From contig NC_052357.1 of NCBI RefSeq assembly GCF_009727055.1, positions 17,049,515 to 17,113,514 of the forward strand: a stretch of DNA of 64,000 bases. The letters are read 5' to 3'. The DNA is from Benincasa hispida. Its lineage: Eukaryota > Streptophyta > Magnoliopsida > Cucurbitales > Cucurbitaceae. The notes under the pieces are model-generated. The model was not told the DNA's origin and did no database searches. It saw nothing but the letters and a program-made list of their open reading frames with translations. The position numbers were made by a program, and so were the translations under genes. Shown here one piece after another: positions 1 through 11,900 of the stretch; the stretch's first letter is position 1; the number at the start of each line of letters is the position of its first letter.

Positions 1-1265
1 GGTTTCAAAACTTATACCTTTGAAGTGTCCTCCAGATCCAAGCTGCTCTCCAAGAATTTGAGGTTCAAATCGATAGTACACCACTAAAAGTGTCTTATCT
101 ACTATTCTCGGCCTTCAATTTGAGTGGTGGAACTGTAATTTGAAGTGAATTGAGAAGGGAGATGGAAAGGGTTTGAGCAGAAACTATTTTATGTAGAAAT
201 CAGGAACTAGTACATGAAATCAACAGGAAATCCCTTCAATCTGAGAAATCAGATGCTTTTATGTAACTCATACATGAAATCAATAGGAGCTATTGTTGAA
301 TGCTACTTCAATTTTATCTTGGAAGTGGGCTAGGTGTTGGAATTTAGTTTAAACACACAAGAATTCCAAAAATTGGAAATTTCCACTATCAAATTTAGTG
401 TTCAGTTTTAATTTGATTTAATTTAAAATCAAATCAATTTCAAAATTCAATTTTTAAAACTGAATTGAAAATTGAAAAATTAAATCAAATTAATTTTTAT
501 TTTAAACATTTCAAAATCACTCAATTCACTAATCCAAGGTGTTCATGTTTTACGAGCTAGTAGAGGGACCTTGTGGACCTATAGATTATGAGCTCTAATG
601 ATTTGAGATTAATTGACTACACTCTTTAGATCGAATTAATCAATATTCGTTAACTACACATACACACCACTATAGCTCGATAGTTGCACTCTCCTCACTG
701 TAGATATATTTTTGTCCACTTGATTTAACCATAATTAGTAAGTCGACCTTTCACAAATTATTCGTAATAATGACATGGTAATTTGTTGTTTTACCCCCAA
801 AATTACATCTTGCTTCTTAAGTTCCACTTATCCTCTAATGAACAATTGGTTTGTGATCCAATAACTTAACTGAATCCCTCTCGGGCCAATGAGAGGATGA
901 GGCCCCTTGTTCAAGACCTGGATTCAGTACTTAAGAGAACCGCCTTTCTCCTACCCCTTAATTAGGTATGTGTAAAATCCATCTTGCACCCTATGTCCCC
1001 AGCTATCTACTGGTCTTACCCCTAAAATGGAAGACTTATTGTGTCGGTGCTGTTGAGCCAACCCCTACGTATGGAAATCTAAGGATAGTCCAAAATAAAC
1101 AGAAGTTCATAGTTAACTCAAGATTAGGATCAAGTTACCTAGGTCTTCTATTTGAAACAGTCAGTCTTAAACAGTAAACACCATTATAAAGTAAGAGTAA
1201 CTTATTTCTTGGTTCAATCTAATGCAAACTCATTGCATAGGACGTTCCTACTTCCCATGTCCCCA
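1..1265 (-). repeat. LTR-X copy 1, proximal part (minus orientation), interrupted by the Athila-type element
   Basis: This AT-rich stretch aligns by eye with 49838-51365 and, inverted, with 51366-53318; all share the pieces around 'gacctatagattatgagctc', 'caccactatagctc' and the 'cccctaaaatggaag' region. These define a long LTR, called LTR-X here. The window opens inside it. The LTR resumes at 10904 after the gypsy element and ends at 11227. The 69-residue open frame at 968-1177 is part of this repeat and is not a gene. Confidence 0.8.
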
Positions 1266-2734
1266 TGATAACTGGTAGAAATACAAGTTATTACAGCTCA
1301 AATTAGTAAAACAATGAGAGAAAGCGATGGTAAAATAGGCAATATCATGTTTGAAAGCACCAAACTAAAAGGAATTGCGATCGTGACTGCTCATCGCATA
1401 AAAGCAGTTAATTTTCCTATTCTATGCAGGTACAATGCGATGGTGCATAGGAAATTGCGATCCAAGGGCACAATGCGACAACACGCTTGAAGTTGCGATC
1501 GTAAGTCATGCGATCGTGAGAAGTTTCTCAAAAAGTGATCACATAAAGACCTCGCATCAAGACTACAACATAATAAATCATGATGGGACACAAAGCTAAT
1601 AACAATCGATTTCAATTTTAGTTGACAAGCCGTTAAAAACTATACTGTTGCAAGTACATCAAACTTTCGGTGACCTTTAAATGGCACAACAGAGTAGGGA
1701 AATTAATGCCGCCCATCATTGCAATCATTGGTAAAAAAAGCTGCTTCACCTTGAAATCTATAAATACCCAATGCTACCAGTGTAAGTGTAAAAGGCCCCT
1801 GCCGGACACACATATGTACATACACAAAGATGGAGAAAGAACATGGAGACGAGGCAAAGTTGAAAGAAATCGCTACCGAACAGATCGAGAGACTACCGAA
1901 AAATAATACAAAGGAGAGAAGACCAACCCTTGCGAGAGGAAAAATCCACAATTAGAACAAAGTTGAAGTGATAAAGAGTAGTGTAAAAGGCCACGGGAAG
2001 CAAGACATTGCTTACCTGGCTTGTTATTTCCATTTGTTATTTTTGTATTCAATATTTTATTTGTAGAAAATGGAAACTTCATTTCGATTTATGCTTAATC
2101 TCTCCAGACCATGCATGAGTAGCTAAATCTCTGAATGAGTTGAGAAGTACTTAGCTAGCATGACTTAAGCTATGCATTTTATGCGATCATCTTGTCTTAT
2201 GTATGCATCATTCTTCATTTGAACATACATGAGAGAATAGTCTAAAGATAGAATCTAGGCTTGAGAGAGTCGGATTAGATCGCATAAGTAATAGTAGAAA
2301 CATAGAAATAAGTTCTATCTGTTGTTTTTCATACACATCGCATGCGTCCTAGCAATAGGAAATGTTGGCATTTTGCGTTGAGAAATGCAGTACTAATATT
2401 TGTGTATAGCATGATCGCATAACTTGTACACAATTTTGGGAAATGTTAAGTTAAGTCTCTTCTCAACCCCTTCATCGCATACTTGTTATAACTCTACACT
2501 TGCATCACTCCACGTTCAACTCCATCACATAGGAAAATCTAAATCAAAACATCATCTATTTATTTTTTTCACCACCCCAATAGAATCAGAGAGTCCGTCG
2601 CATATCTATTTAGTAGTCCCTGTGTTCGACTCTGGATTTACTAGGAACCTAAGAAGGCTTATACTTGGGCTTTATGAGGAAAACTTGTATGATCATCGCA
2701 TCCACACATCATTGCACCATAAATCAACGCATCA
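1266..2734 (+). repeat. 5' LTR of Athila-type element 1 (1469 bp)
   Basis: It begins TGATAACTGG and ends AACGCATCA just before the primer binding site. It matches 9471-10898 over its whole length. Against the 3' LTR it has two extra stretches of about 16-18 bp, near 1496 and near 2700. A TATA-like box, CTATAAATAC, lies at 1758-1767 and recurs in the 3' LTR. The LTR is dense in ATGCGAT/ATCGCAT words. Confidence 0.9.
1758..1767 (+). promoter_or_regulatory. Putative TATA box of Athila 5' LTR
   Basis: CTATAAATAC is preceded by a unique-looking stretch and is kept at the equivalent position of the 3' LTR (9948-9957). Position in the LTR fits a Pol II promoter for the genomic transcript. No start site can be seen directly. 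Confidence 0.5.
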
Positions 2735-2740
2735 AGTTTT

Positions 2741-2759
2741 TGGTGTCGTTGCCGGGGAC
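2741..2759 (+). other. Primer binding site, tRNA-Asp type
   Basis: TGGTGTCGTTGCCGGGGAC lies six bases after the 5' LTR. It is complementary, with two likely changes, to the 3' end of plant tRNA-Asp, the primer of Athila elements. The second Athila relative carries the matching TGGCACCGTTGCCGGGGAC at 25520-25538 on the minus strand. Confidence 0.8.
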
Positions 2760-2859
2760 TACGGTATAGATTGTGCTAACATCAAACCTCTTTGATCTTT
2801 GTAGCTTTCGACCTTTGTTGCATTGACATTCCTTCGATAAAGGAAGAAGGAAGTGTCAC

Positions 2860-4790
2860 ATGAGCAAAGGACATGCTTTTGAGCCCAACTACAACCTAGA
2901 GATCGAAAGAACATTTCGAAGAAGATAGAAAAATAGACATAGACGACAAAGAAGAGTTCCCAGAATGGCTAAACAACCTGAGGAACGAACAACAAACGAA
3001 AACAACATAATGGGAAATTCTATCCTACTAGCAAATGATCGCAATAGACCCATCCGGGACTATGCATCACCAAACTTGTATAATTTCTCCCCAGGAATCA
3101 TGCAACAACATTGGATGGATCAAGGTTCGAGATGAAGCCAGTAATGTTACAAATGATACAAACAGCAAGACAGTTTGGAGGACGGCGTGGTGAAGATCTG
3201 CACGCCCATCAACGAAGCTTCATTGAAATTTGTAACATTTTTTTTCCTAATATTTCCGCAAAAGAGGTTCGACTCACTTTATTTTCATTTTCATTACGCG
3301 ATAAAGCAAGAAAATGGGCATACTCTCTCGAACCAGGAGAGATAACTTCATGGGAACAAGTTGTGGAGAAGTTTATGAAGAAGTGTTTTCCTCCCACAGA
3401 GAATGCCATAATAAGGAAATTGATCACCAATTTTGAACTAGAAGAAGATGAATCGCTCAGTGACGCATGAGCGATATACAAAAGACTAGTACGCGATTAC
3501 CCACACAATGGACTGGCGGATTGACTACAAATGGAGATTTTCTATCATGGACTCAATTCTGCATCGCAGACAGTTGCCAATGCGGCAATAGCAGAAGGTC
3601 TGCTGGACAAAACATATGACGAGGCAAAGAACATTCTTGATCGTATCTCGAAAAACCACAAAGATTGGCAAGAAAACGATCAAAGAGCAAAACCCAGAGA
3701 AAGAAATACAAGTTATGGTGCCATCGCATCATTGCAAAATTAGATCAATGCCATCATAAATTTATTGCAAGGCATCACAATCAACAATTCCAGATCTCGA
3801 AGTGGGCATGTCAATGTGATAGAACAAACAAGCACCGGCTACGTTACATGTGAAGAACCGCATTCTGTTGAGGAGTGTCCATGAAATCCCCAATCAATCT
3901 ACTTTTTTAAAAACAATTCTTTTTCAAACACCTACAATCTGGGATGGAGAAACCACCCTAATTTTGCTTGGAAAAACAACCAACAACAAGGCAGTCAGCC
4001 TATGGCACAAAGAGAATGACCACTAGGATTATTCCAAAGAACTAACGGTCAATAGTAACAGCAAGCTAGCAGCTCTCAAACACCATCATCATCATCCCTG
4101 GAGAACTTGTTAAAGAAATACATAAAAAAGAATGAAACAGTCCTCCAAAACCAAGCTACATCAATCCACAATTTGGAAATTCAAATAGGATAAATTGCGG
4201 GAGAGCTGAAGAACAGGCCTCAAGGGACATTGCCTAGCTCAACTGAGCTTCCACGCAATCCAGGTAATACAGGGAAATAACAATGCCAAGCAGTCACCCT
4301 AAGAAGTGGAAAGACGACGGAAGAAGTTAGGAAGGAGCCTAGCAAGACCGATTCAAAGGAGCAACATGCGACTGAATCAAAGAAACTGTTATCGCAAATT
4401 GAGTCAAAGGAGCCCGAGACTACGGAACCTAAAGATGCGAGCACCTCTAAGCCTCCGGACCATGGAACTGTGAAAGTACAACTACCTCCATTCTTTGAAA
4501 GACTGAAAAAGAAGCAAAATAATGAAAGTTAGTATCATCACTTCCTAGAAATATTGAAACAACTGCACATCAATATTCCATTTATAGAAATGATAGAGAA
4601 GATGTCGGTATATGCCAAGTTTTTGAAGGATATTGTTTCGAAGAAAAGAAGCACAGGAAAATTTACCATGGTGGCATTAACATAAGAATCAAATACTATA
4701 ATCCCACCAAAGATGCGTGACCCAGACAGGTTTACGATCCCTCCTATTGAGCAGTTTTACAATACCCTGCTCAATAGAAGGGATCTACAT
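2860..4790 (+). pseudogene. Athila-type gag, degenerate
   Basis: Structural capsid/nucleocapsid protein of the element. A start ATG at 2860 opens a frame that meets a stop after about 22 codons and continues open to about 3132. Clear gag sequence then runs in another frame at 3111-3470 (capsid-like, with RKWAYSLEPGEITSWEQ), stops, and resumes at 3531. A zinc-knuckle-like stretch ending EEPHSVEECP lies near 3850-3885. Serine/glutamate-rich linker follows to about 4500. At least one frameshift and several stops are present. The same protein is recognisable on the minus strand at 23854-25460. Confidence 0.8.
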
Positions 4791-4797
4791 TGGTCAA

Positions 4798-5553
4798 GCA
4801 TTGTGCGATCTTGGGGCAAACATAAACTTAATGCCTCTTTCAATCTTCAAATAATTGAATGTAGGTCAGCTGACACCCACAACGGTGACTCTCCAACTTG
4901 TAGATAGGTCCCTGGTACATCCTGAAGGAAAATTAAAGGATATCTTGGTAACAATCAACAAATTCATTCTACCTGCAGACCTCATTATTCTAGATTATGA
5001 GGCAGATAATGATGTGCCAACCATATTGGGACGACTATTCTTGTCTACTGGTTGTGCTCAAATAGATGTGCATAAGGGAGAAATCACAATAAGCATCAAT
5101 GGAAAAAAGCTCACGATTAACATTATCAAGGCAATGAAGTTCCCAAGAGATGAAGGCTTATCAGATTCCAACGATGAACACACTTGTGTTGAAGATTGGG
5201 AGTCCGAGGAAGAAAATGAAGAAAGAGATGATGCAATAACATCTTTAGAAACCTGCCATGCAATAAGAGTGATAGTGAACAATGAAGAAATGTTGAATTT
5301 GGATGAAGAAAGAAAAACACAGAAACCCTCTATAGAGCAACCACCTACATTAGAGCTAAAAACTCTTCCATATCACTTGAAGTACGTTTTCCTTAGCCAT
5401 TATGAAACCTTGCCAATAATCATATCCTCTGCGTTACCCAAAGAAAAAGAAACTGCACTGCTTAGTATTCTGAAGAAATATATTAGAGTAATCGAATGGA
5501 CCCTTGCAGACATTAGAGGTATTAGCTCGACGTACTGCATGCATAGAATTTGA
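4798..5553 (+). pseudogene. Athila-type aspartic protease and linker to RT
   Basis: The retropepsin active site reads ALCDLGANINLMP at 4798-4836, followed by a TAA in the same frame and then an open frame at 4855-5553. That frame contains the flap/second half (DVPTILGRLFLSTG near residues 53-66) and an acidic linker (DSNDEHTCVEDWESEEENEE). It ends in the pre-RT motif WTLADIRGIS. Athila proteases normally use D-L/S-G-A, so the catalytic triplet is kept here. One nonsense codon interrupts the domain. Confidence 0.8.
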
Positions 5554-6772
5554 CTTGAAGAAAACCAGAAAGGCTCGATAGAACATCAATGCAGGCTGAA
5601 CCCTACGATGAAAGAAGTTGTTAAAAAGGAAATCATCAAGTTGTTAGATGCCGACATTATATACCCTATTGCCGATAGTACGTGGGTTAGCCTCGTACAA
5701 TGCGTTCCCATGAAGGGTGGGATGACAGTAGTCTCTAACACAAACAATGAGTTGATCCTCATAAGGATCATCACAGGTTGGCAAATCTATATGAACTACA
5801 GGAAACTCAATGCGGCGACAAAGAAAGATCATTTTCCTTTACCTTTCATTTATTAAATGCTCGACCAACTAGCAGGGAATGACTATTTTTGTTTCCTTGA
5901 TGGGTATGCAGGCTATAACCAGAGGATAAAAAAAAGACCATGTTCACCTATCCTTATGGAATCTTTGCCTTTCGACGTGTGCCTTTCGAACTATGCAATG
6001 CACCTAACACGTTTCAAAGGTGTAGGATTGCAATCTTCTCCGAGTACCTTGAAGACTCAATTGAAATCTTTATGGACGATTTCTCGGTCTATGGGCAAAC
6101 ATATGAAATTTGTCTAAAAAACTTGGAGAGAATATTGAAAAGATGTGAAGAGACTAATCTGGTGGTAAACTGGAAAAAGTGTTATTTCATGGTTAAAGAA
6201 GGAATTGTGCTTGAGCACAAGATTTCAAAGAATGGGCTAGAGGTGGATAAAGCAAAAATTGAAGCCAAAGAAAAACTACCACCTCTAGCAAATGTGAAAG
6301 CTTTAAGGAGTTTTTAAGGACACGTGGGGCTCTACAGAAGATTTGTGAAGGACTTCTCCAAAATAGCTCGATCGCTGAATGTGTTGTTGGAAGCTGATAG
6401 ACCTTTTTACTTTGATCCATACTACCTCACCGCATTCAAAGCACTAAAGGATGCATTGACTACAGTGCCAATTCTAATCACACCCGATTGGACAAAGCCA
6501 TTCGAGCTGATGTGTGATGCCAGCGGATATGCGATGGGGCAGTCTTAGCACCAAAAATAAAGAAAATGTTACACCCTATCGCATATGCAAGTAGAACATT
6601 GAACTCCACGCAGGCGAACTACACCACCATCGAGAAGAAGCTTTTGGCAGTAATTTTTGCGATTGAAAAATTCAGACCTTACTTGTTGGGATCAAAAGTT
6701 GTAGTCCACACCGACCACTTCAAAATAAGATATTTAGTGATAAAAAAAGATGTGAAGCCGAGACTAATCTAA
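5554..6772 (+). pseudogene. Athila-type reverse transcriptase and RNase H, degenerate
   Basis: RT fingers lie at 5608-5856 (NYRKLNAATKKDHFPLPF) and the palm at 5857-6317. The catalytic motif reads FMDDFSVYG near 6069-6095, so both aspartates survive. The thumb/connection and RNase H follow at 6324-6548 (GLYRRFVKDFSKIAR, then [11 protein letters not shown]) and 6566-6772 ([28 protein letters not shown]). The reading frame is broken by a TAA at 5854, a frameshift near 5925, a TAA at 6315, a TAG at 6546 and a frameshift before 6566. Confidence 0.88.
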
Positions 6773-6989
6773 TGGGTTCTCCTACTCTAAGAATTTAATA
6801 TGGAGATAATCGACCGCAAAGGAACAGAGAACTAGGTTTCTAACCATTGGATAGCATCCAGTCGGAGGTGAACGCATCATTCCCGGACGAGTAGTTGCTT
6901 AAGATCGAAGAACTATCCTGGTATGCAGATATTGTCAACTTTTTGGTCTGCAAAAAATTTTTCGGAAAATTACACATCCCATAAAAAGA

Positions 6990-8176
6990 AGCTGTTCATT
7001 CACTAATGCAAATTCTACTACGGGGATGAGTCAAATCTTTACAAAAGGGGACCAGACCAAATATTGAGACTCTGTGTTCTAGAGACTGCTTTTCAGCACA
7101 TACTTTTTCAATGTCATGAATCAACCTATGGAGGGAATTTCGTGGGACAGCGCACAGCGAAAAAAGTTTTGCAAAAGGACGCACGAGAATATTCAATGAA
7201 ATGTGACAAGTGCCAATCCACTGGAAACATTTCAGAGAAAAATGCAATGTCAATGAACATCATATTGGAAATGGAACTATTCGACGTCTGGGGTATAGAT
7301 TTCATGGGACGATTTCCATCGTCAAATGGCCATAAATACATTTTGTTGGCCGTCGACTATGTTTCCAAATGGATTGAAGTGGTTTCATGTGTTGCAAACG
7401 ATGCGGCAACAGTCTCCAAGTTCTTACAGAGAAACATCTTCACTCGTTTTGGCACACCACGTGCCATAATAAGTGACAAAGAAACCCCCTTTGTGAATCG
7501 TATCATTAACAAACTGCTGATCAAATACAATGTCCACCGTAAGATCGCCACCACATATCACCTTCAGACAAACGAACAAGCCGAGGTTTCTAACAGAGAA
7601 ATCAAGTTTATTTTAGAGAAGGTGAATCCATCACGGAAGGACTGGGCCATGAAGCTTGACGATGCCTTGTGGGCATATAGGACTACTTATAAGACGCCCA
7701 TAGGCATGTCACCGTATGCGTTGGTGTTTGGAAAGGCTTGTCATCTACCGCTGGAACTAGAGTATAAGGCAATGTGGGAAGTTAAGAAGCTTAACTTTGA
7801 TCTTAAGGCTACAGGGGAAAAAAGAAAACTCCAGTTACTTGAGCTGGACAAATGTAGACTACAGACATATGAAAATGCCAAAATTTACAAAGAACACACG
7901 AAGTGATGGCATGATAAGCGTTTGTGTGAAAAGAATCTCCAGGTAGGTCAGAAGGTCTTACTTTTCAATTCTAGGCTACGAATTTTTTCGGAAAGATTGA
8001 AATCGCGTTGGTCCAATCCTTTCATAATTAAAGAAGTATTCCCACATGGAGCGGTAGAATTAACAAACAAAGATGGGACCAACACATTTAAGGTAAATGG
8101 ACAAAGAGTGAAAATGTATCATGAAGGAGATTTCCAACGCGAGAAAACCTTCGTGGACTTGGGGAAGCCAAAATGA
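6990..8176 (+). pseudogene. Athila-type integrase, core nearly intact
   Basis: Integrase inserts the cDNA into the genome. The open frame 7064-7906 holds the zinc-binding end (CDKC at residues 47-50) and a complete catalytic core. Its D,D35E residues are visible: D79 in WGIDFMG, D138 in ISDKE and E174 in QAEVSNRE, with the expected 35-residue spacing. The usual SDGG after the second Asp is [26 protein letters not shown] and the C-terminal part continue past a stop at 7906 into 7922-8176. Upstream the N-terminal histidines are in a frameshifted stretch. Related fragments lie at 40955-41028 and 42355-42495. Confidence 0.88.
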
Positions 8177-9470
8177 AGAAGAAACATTTAGTCCCTGCGT
8201 TGATAAGTGACACACATTCATTAGGGACGAAATTTATCCTTTTTTATTATCTTTTTTTTTTTTTTTGTTTTTTTGACATGTATCTATCTTGATTTTTGCA
8301 TAGTTACTACTCTTTATAATGCCAACTCTTTCTTTCATACTTTTTATCTTTTTGATATTCATCACAGCAATTGTAGTAAACGATTGCGATGGAGCAATGC
8401 AAGAACCTCAAAACACACGACCGGTGCGACCAGCCCATCGCAATCAAAGAATCAGCCCACCATAGGAAAGGATGCGATCAAAAGTGATGCGGGCAGAAAA
8501 ATTAAATTTGGGGGTTGTATCCTTCCTTGCCTCATCTTATTTTAATTTTTGCACTTCTCGAATTTCAATTGAATATTGCTGAATTGTACTATCACATCCT
8601 CTTTCGTTTGACTCAATCCTAAATTTTTTATTGCTTTATTTGGTCGTCGTATTCACCCCTTGCCTATTATGGCTTCAATGATGAAATTTATGCTTTTTTT
8701 TTTCTTACCGCATGTACTAGAGTCAGATTAATTTCAGAACAATCAATTCATGAAACATTTCTAAAATTTAGCGGTCTACCCGCTTTCCTTCAAAATTATT
8801 TTTACAAAATTGCCTATGTCCATCGCATGAATCATTTTGTCTTTCAGCAATGAGAACATTGTTGCATGTTAAATTTGGGGGTGCTAGTATTTATGTTCAT
8901 AAAATAAATAAAGAGAAAAAAATTATATAACGTTCATATCGGATCCTGCTCGTAGTTGAATGTCTGCATGACACCCGTAGGGGCAAGCCAAAATAAAGGT
9001 GGGAATCGTGATCAACACAGAAACCAAGTGATCCCAACTCCGCTGCCAAATAAAGAGATGGGCATGAATTTTAACTGAGAAAGAGTGCCTTACTCGTAGT
9101 TGGATCTCCGCATGACACCCTTGGGGGCAAGCCAAAATGAAGGTTAGGCACTTGGATCAGCGCAAGATCACAAAATGAACATTTGAATCGTGCAAGGGTC
9201 AAAATCCCTTAAACACCCCGGTTTGATAAAGTTTGAAATAAATCATGCGATGGCCTCGAAACGAGTAAATATTTTTTTAAAGGTTAAGCTCACAGTCCCT
9301 AAAGAGTAGAAATATTTTAAGAAAAGATTAGGATAGAAATTAAGAAGGCATTGGTTCAACAATTTGAATAAGGCACCTTGAGAAGTCTAGGTAGGGTAAA
9401 GGCAGTTGAAATCTTATAGAAAATCTTTAGTTTATGCTTGAGGACAAGCATTGTTTTAAATTTTGGGGTG
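8177..9470 (+). other. 3' non-coding region of Athila element 1, with paired motif and polypurine tract
   Basis: After integrase there is no convincing coding sequence. The region holds a poly-T run (8239-8275), and a ~50-nt motif present twice (8949-8999 and 9093-9143: CTCGTAGTTG...GCATGACACCC...GGCAAGCCAAAAT). The terminal plus-strand primer, AAATTTTGGGGTG, lies at 9458-9470 directly before the 3' LTR. The preceding text (TTTATGCTTGAGGACAAGCA) is shared with element 2 at 22060-22080 on the other strand. Confidence 0.75.
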
Positions 9471-10898
9471 TGATAACTGGTAGAAATAGAAGTTATTACA
9501 GCTCAAATTAGTAAAATAATGAGAGAAAGCGATGGTAAAATAGGCAATATCATGTTTGAAAGCACCAAACTAAAAGGAATTGCGATCGCGAATGCTCATC
9601 GCATAAAAGCAGTTAATTTTCCTATTCTATGCAGGTACAATGCGATGGCGCATAGGAAATTATGATCCAAGAGCACAATGCGATAGCACGCTTGAAGTTT
9701 TGATTGTGAGAAGTTTCTCAAAAAGTGATCGCATAAAGACCTCGCATCAAGGCGACAACATAATAAATCGTGATGGGACATAAAGCTGATAACGGTCAAT
9801 TTCGAATTTAGTTGACAAGCCGTTAACAACCATACTGTTACAAGTACATTAAACTTTTGGTGACCTTTAAATGGTGCAATAGAGTAGGGAAATTAATTTC
9901 GCCCATCATTGCAATCATTGGTAAAAAGAGCTGTTTCACCTTGAAATCTATAAATACCCAATGTTATCATTGTAAAAGGCCCTCGCGGGACACGTACATG
10001 TACATACACAGAGACGGAGAGAGAACAAGGAGACGAGGTTAAGCCGAGAGAATTCGCTAATGGAAAGATCGAGAGACTACTAGAAAACAATACAAAGGAG
10101 AGAATGCCAACCCTTGCGAGAGCAAGAAACCAAAACTAGAACAGAGTTGAAGTGATAAAGAGTAGTGTAAAAGGCCATGGGAAGCAAGACATTGCATACC
10201 TGACTTGTTATTTCCATTTTTTATTTTGTACTCAATATTTTATTTACAGAAAATGGAAACTTCATTTCGATTTATGTTCAATCTCTTCACACCATGCATG
10301 AGTAGCTAAATCTCTGAATGGGTTGAGAAGTACTTAGCTAGCATGACTTAAGCTATGCATTTTATGCGATCATCTTGTCTTATGTATGCATCATTCATCA
10401 TTTGAACGTACTTGAGAGAGTAATCTAAAGATAGAATCTAGGCTTGAGAGAGTCGGATTAGATCACAAAGCAAGAATAGAACTTAGAAATAAGTTCTATC
10501 TACTATTTTTCATACACATCGCATGCGTCCTAGAAATAGGAAATGTGACATTTTGCATTGAGAAATGCAGTACTATTATTTATGTATAGCATGATCACAT
10601 AACTTGTCCACAATCTTGGGAAATGTTAATCTAAGTGTCTTCTCATCCCCTTCATTTCATATTTGTTATAACTCTATGCTTGCATCACTCTGCATTCAAC
10701 TCCATTGCATGGGAAAATCTAAATCAAAACACCATCTACTTATTTTTTTCACCACCGCAATAGAATCAGAGAGTCCGTCGCATATCGATTTAGTAGTCTC
10801 TGTGTTCGACCCTGGACTTAACAAGAATCTAAGAAGGCTTATACTTGGGCTTTGTTAGGAAAACTTATATGATCATCGCACCATAAATCAATGCATCA
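9471..10898 (+). repeat. 3' LTR of Athila-type element 1 (1428 bp)
   Basis: It starts TGATAACTGG right after the polypurine tract and ends AATGCATCA. It matches the 5' LTR throughout, including a TATA-like CTATAAATAC at 9948-9957. Small open frames inside (9596-9829, 9857-10042, 10604-10858) are LTR sequence. Confidence 0.9.
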
Positions 10899-10903
10899 CT
10901 CCA

Positions 10904-11227
10904 TGTGAACAATTCAGGATCACATCGTTTGTACTATCTACAAAGTGGGTTGCATCAAATAGTTTTACTAGAATAAAGTACCCAGTCTTATTCATATACT
11001 ATAGACTGTTTTTGTTATTTACTGAACTTGATCCACTCTTATGTCTCCACATAAAGTTCCAATATTCATATAATAGCCATGGATCTTTAGTTTATTGGAG
11101 TTAGACTTTACTAGTGCAATTTACATATTCAACAATAGCTTTATTGAATAAATATCAATACATCTTCATTGATAATAGAATATGTTTAACTTTACAAACG
11201 GCTAGTTTTAGGAAATTCAACCCAACA
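10904..11227 (-). repeat. LTR-X copy 1, distal part (minus orientation)
   Basis: It continues the LTR broken at 1265. The minus-strand start TGTTGGGTTGAATTTCCTA at 11209-11227 corresponds to TGTTGGATTTTATGTCCTA of the copy at 51366. The pieces with 'ccactcttatgtctccacat' and 'tcatatactatagactg' match other LTR-X copies. Confidence 0.8.
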
Positions 11228-11900
11228 TGAATATGATTCAAATATTAATTATATGAATTGGATTCATATAATTGAATTTAGTGTAAATGTGATTTATATT
11301 AAATGCCATTGGTGAGAGAAAAGAAACTATAGGTTATATTGTATTTGATACAATATATAAACTATATGTTATATGTTATATTTGAGATAATCTATAGTTT
11401 AATATATATTATAATATATGGTAGAGTGTTTATCATATAAATATATATATTAATTTTTTTTAATAAAATAAATTAAGTTATTTTTATCTAGTTTATTTTT
11501 TATTTTTTTAAGTAATTAATGGGAGAGAATTGTAACTCCCTCCCCCCCTCTTTTCTCTCTACATCACGTTAGTGGGAAATCAGTTCATTGATTCTTCTTC
11601 TTTTTCCTACAAAAAGAGAAGAAATAAGACCAAAAAGTTCCGTTATGAAATATCCTATGGTTTCCTATTGGTGGTGCCCATTGGCCTTTTGAATTTGTTC
11701 GTGTTTTTAACAAAGAATAGAAAACGTGAAGATCTTTTCTACAAAGGTTAGGTTTTCTATTCCCTCTTTCTCTTCTCATTTTTTAGCATGATGTATTGTT
11801 CATATTAAATGTAGGATCTAGTTATGTTAGTTGTAAAATTTTTCACTCTGTAAATTTTCGGGAATTGGGACTATCTGCTTCCGTTGTGGATCCTTCAAAG
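11228..11900 (+). repeat. LTR-Y fragment
   Basis: An AT-rich repeat beginning TGAATATGATTCAAATATTA, also seen at 31125-31450, 36590-36690, 38880-38960 and 41035-41160. It contains a C-rich patch (11541-11550) and TTCCTACAAAAAGAGAAG. It ends by running directly into minus-strand copia RT sequence near 11900. LTR-X copy 1 inserted into it, so the true left part lies outside the window. Confidence 0.5.

Larger units (their letters stand above)
1266..10898 (+). mobile_element. Athila-type Ty3/gypsy LTR retrotransposon, decayed, nested in LTR-X
   Basis: A 9.6-kb element with two LTRs that both start TGATAACTGGTAGAAAT and end in ATCA. It carries a tRNA-Asp-type primer binding site, a polypurine tract, and the order gag, protease, RT, RNase H, integrase. 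The five bases outside the ends are CCCCA (1261-1265) and CTCCA (10899-10903), a target-site duplication with one mismatch, inside LTR-X. Athila assignment rests on the RT wording, the protease active site DLGAN and the primer site; no env-like frame was recognised. All domains carry stops or frameshifts, and the LTRs differ by several indels, so the insertion is old and not autonomous. Confidence 0.92.

Noticed and set aside
2424..2795. 123-codon open frame on the plus strand
   Set aside because: It lies across the end of the Athila 5' LTR and the primer site; the matching frame in the 3' LTR is shorter and diverged.
1266..10898. Endogenous pararetrovirus
   Set aside because: LTRs, polypurine tract, primer site for tRNA-Asp and an integrase core are present; no movement-protein or coat-protein region.
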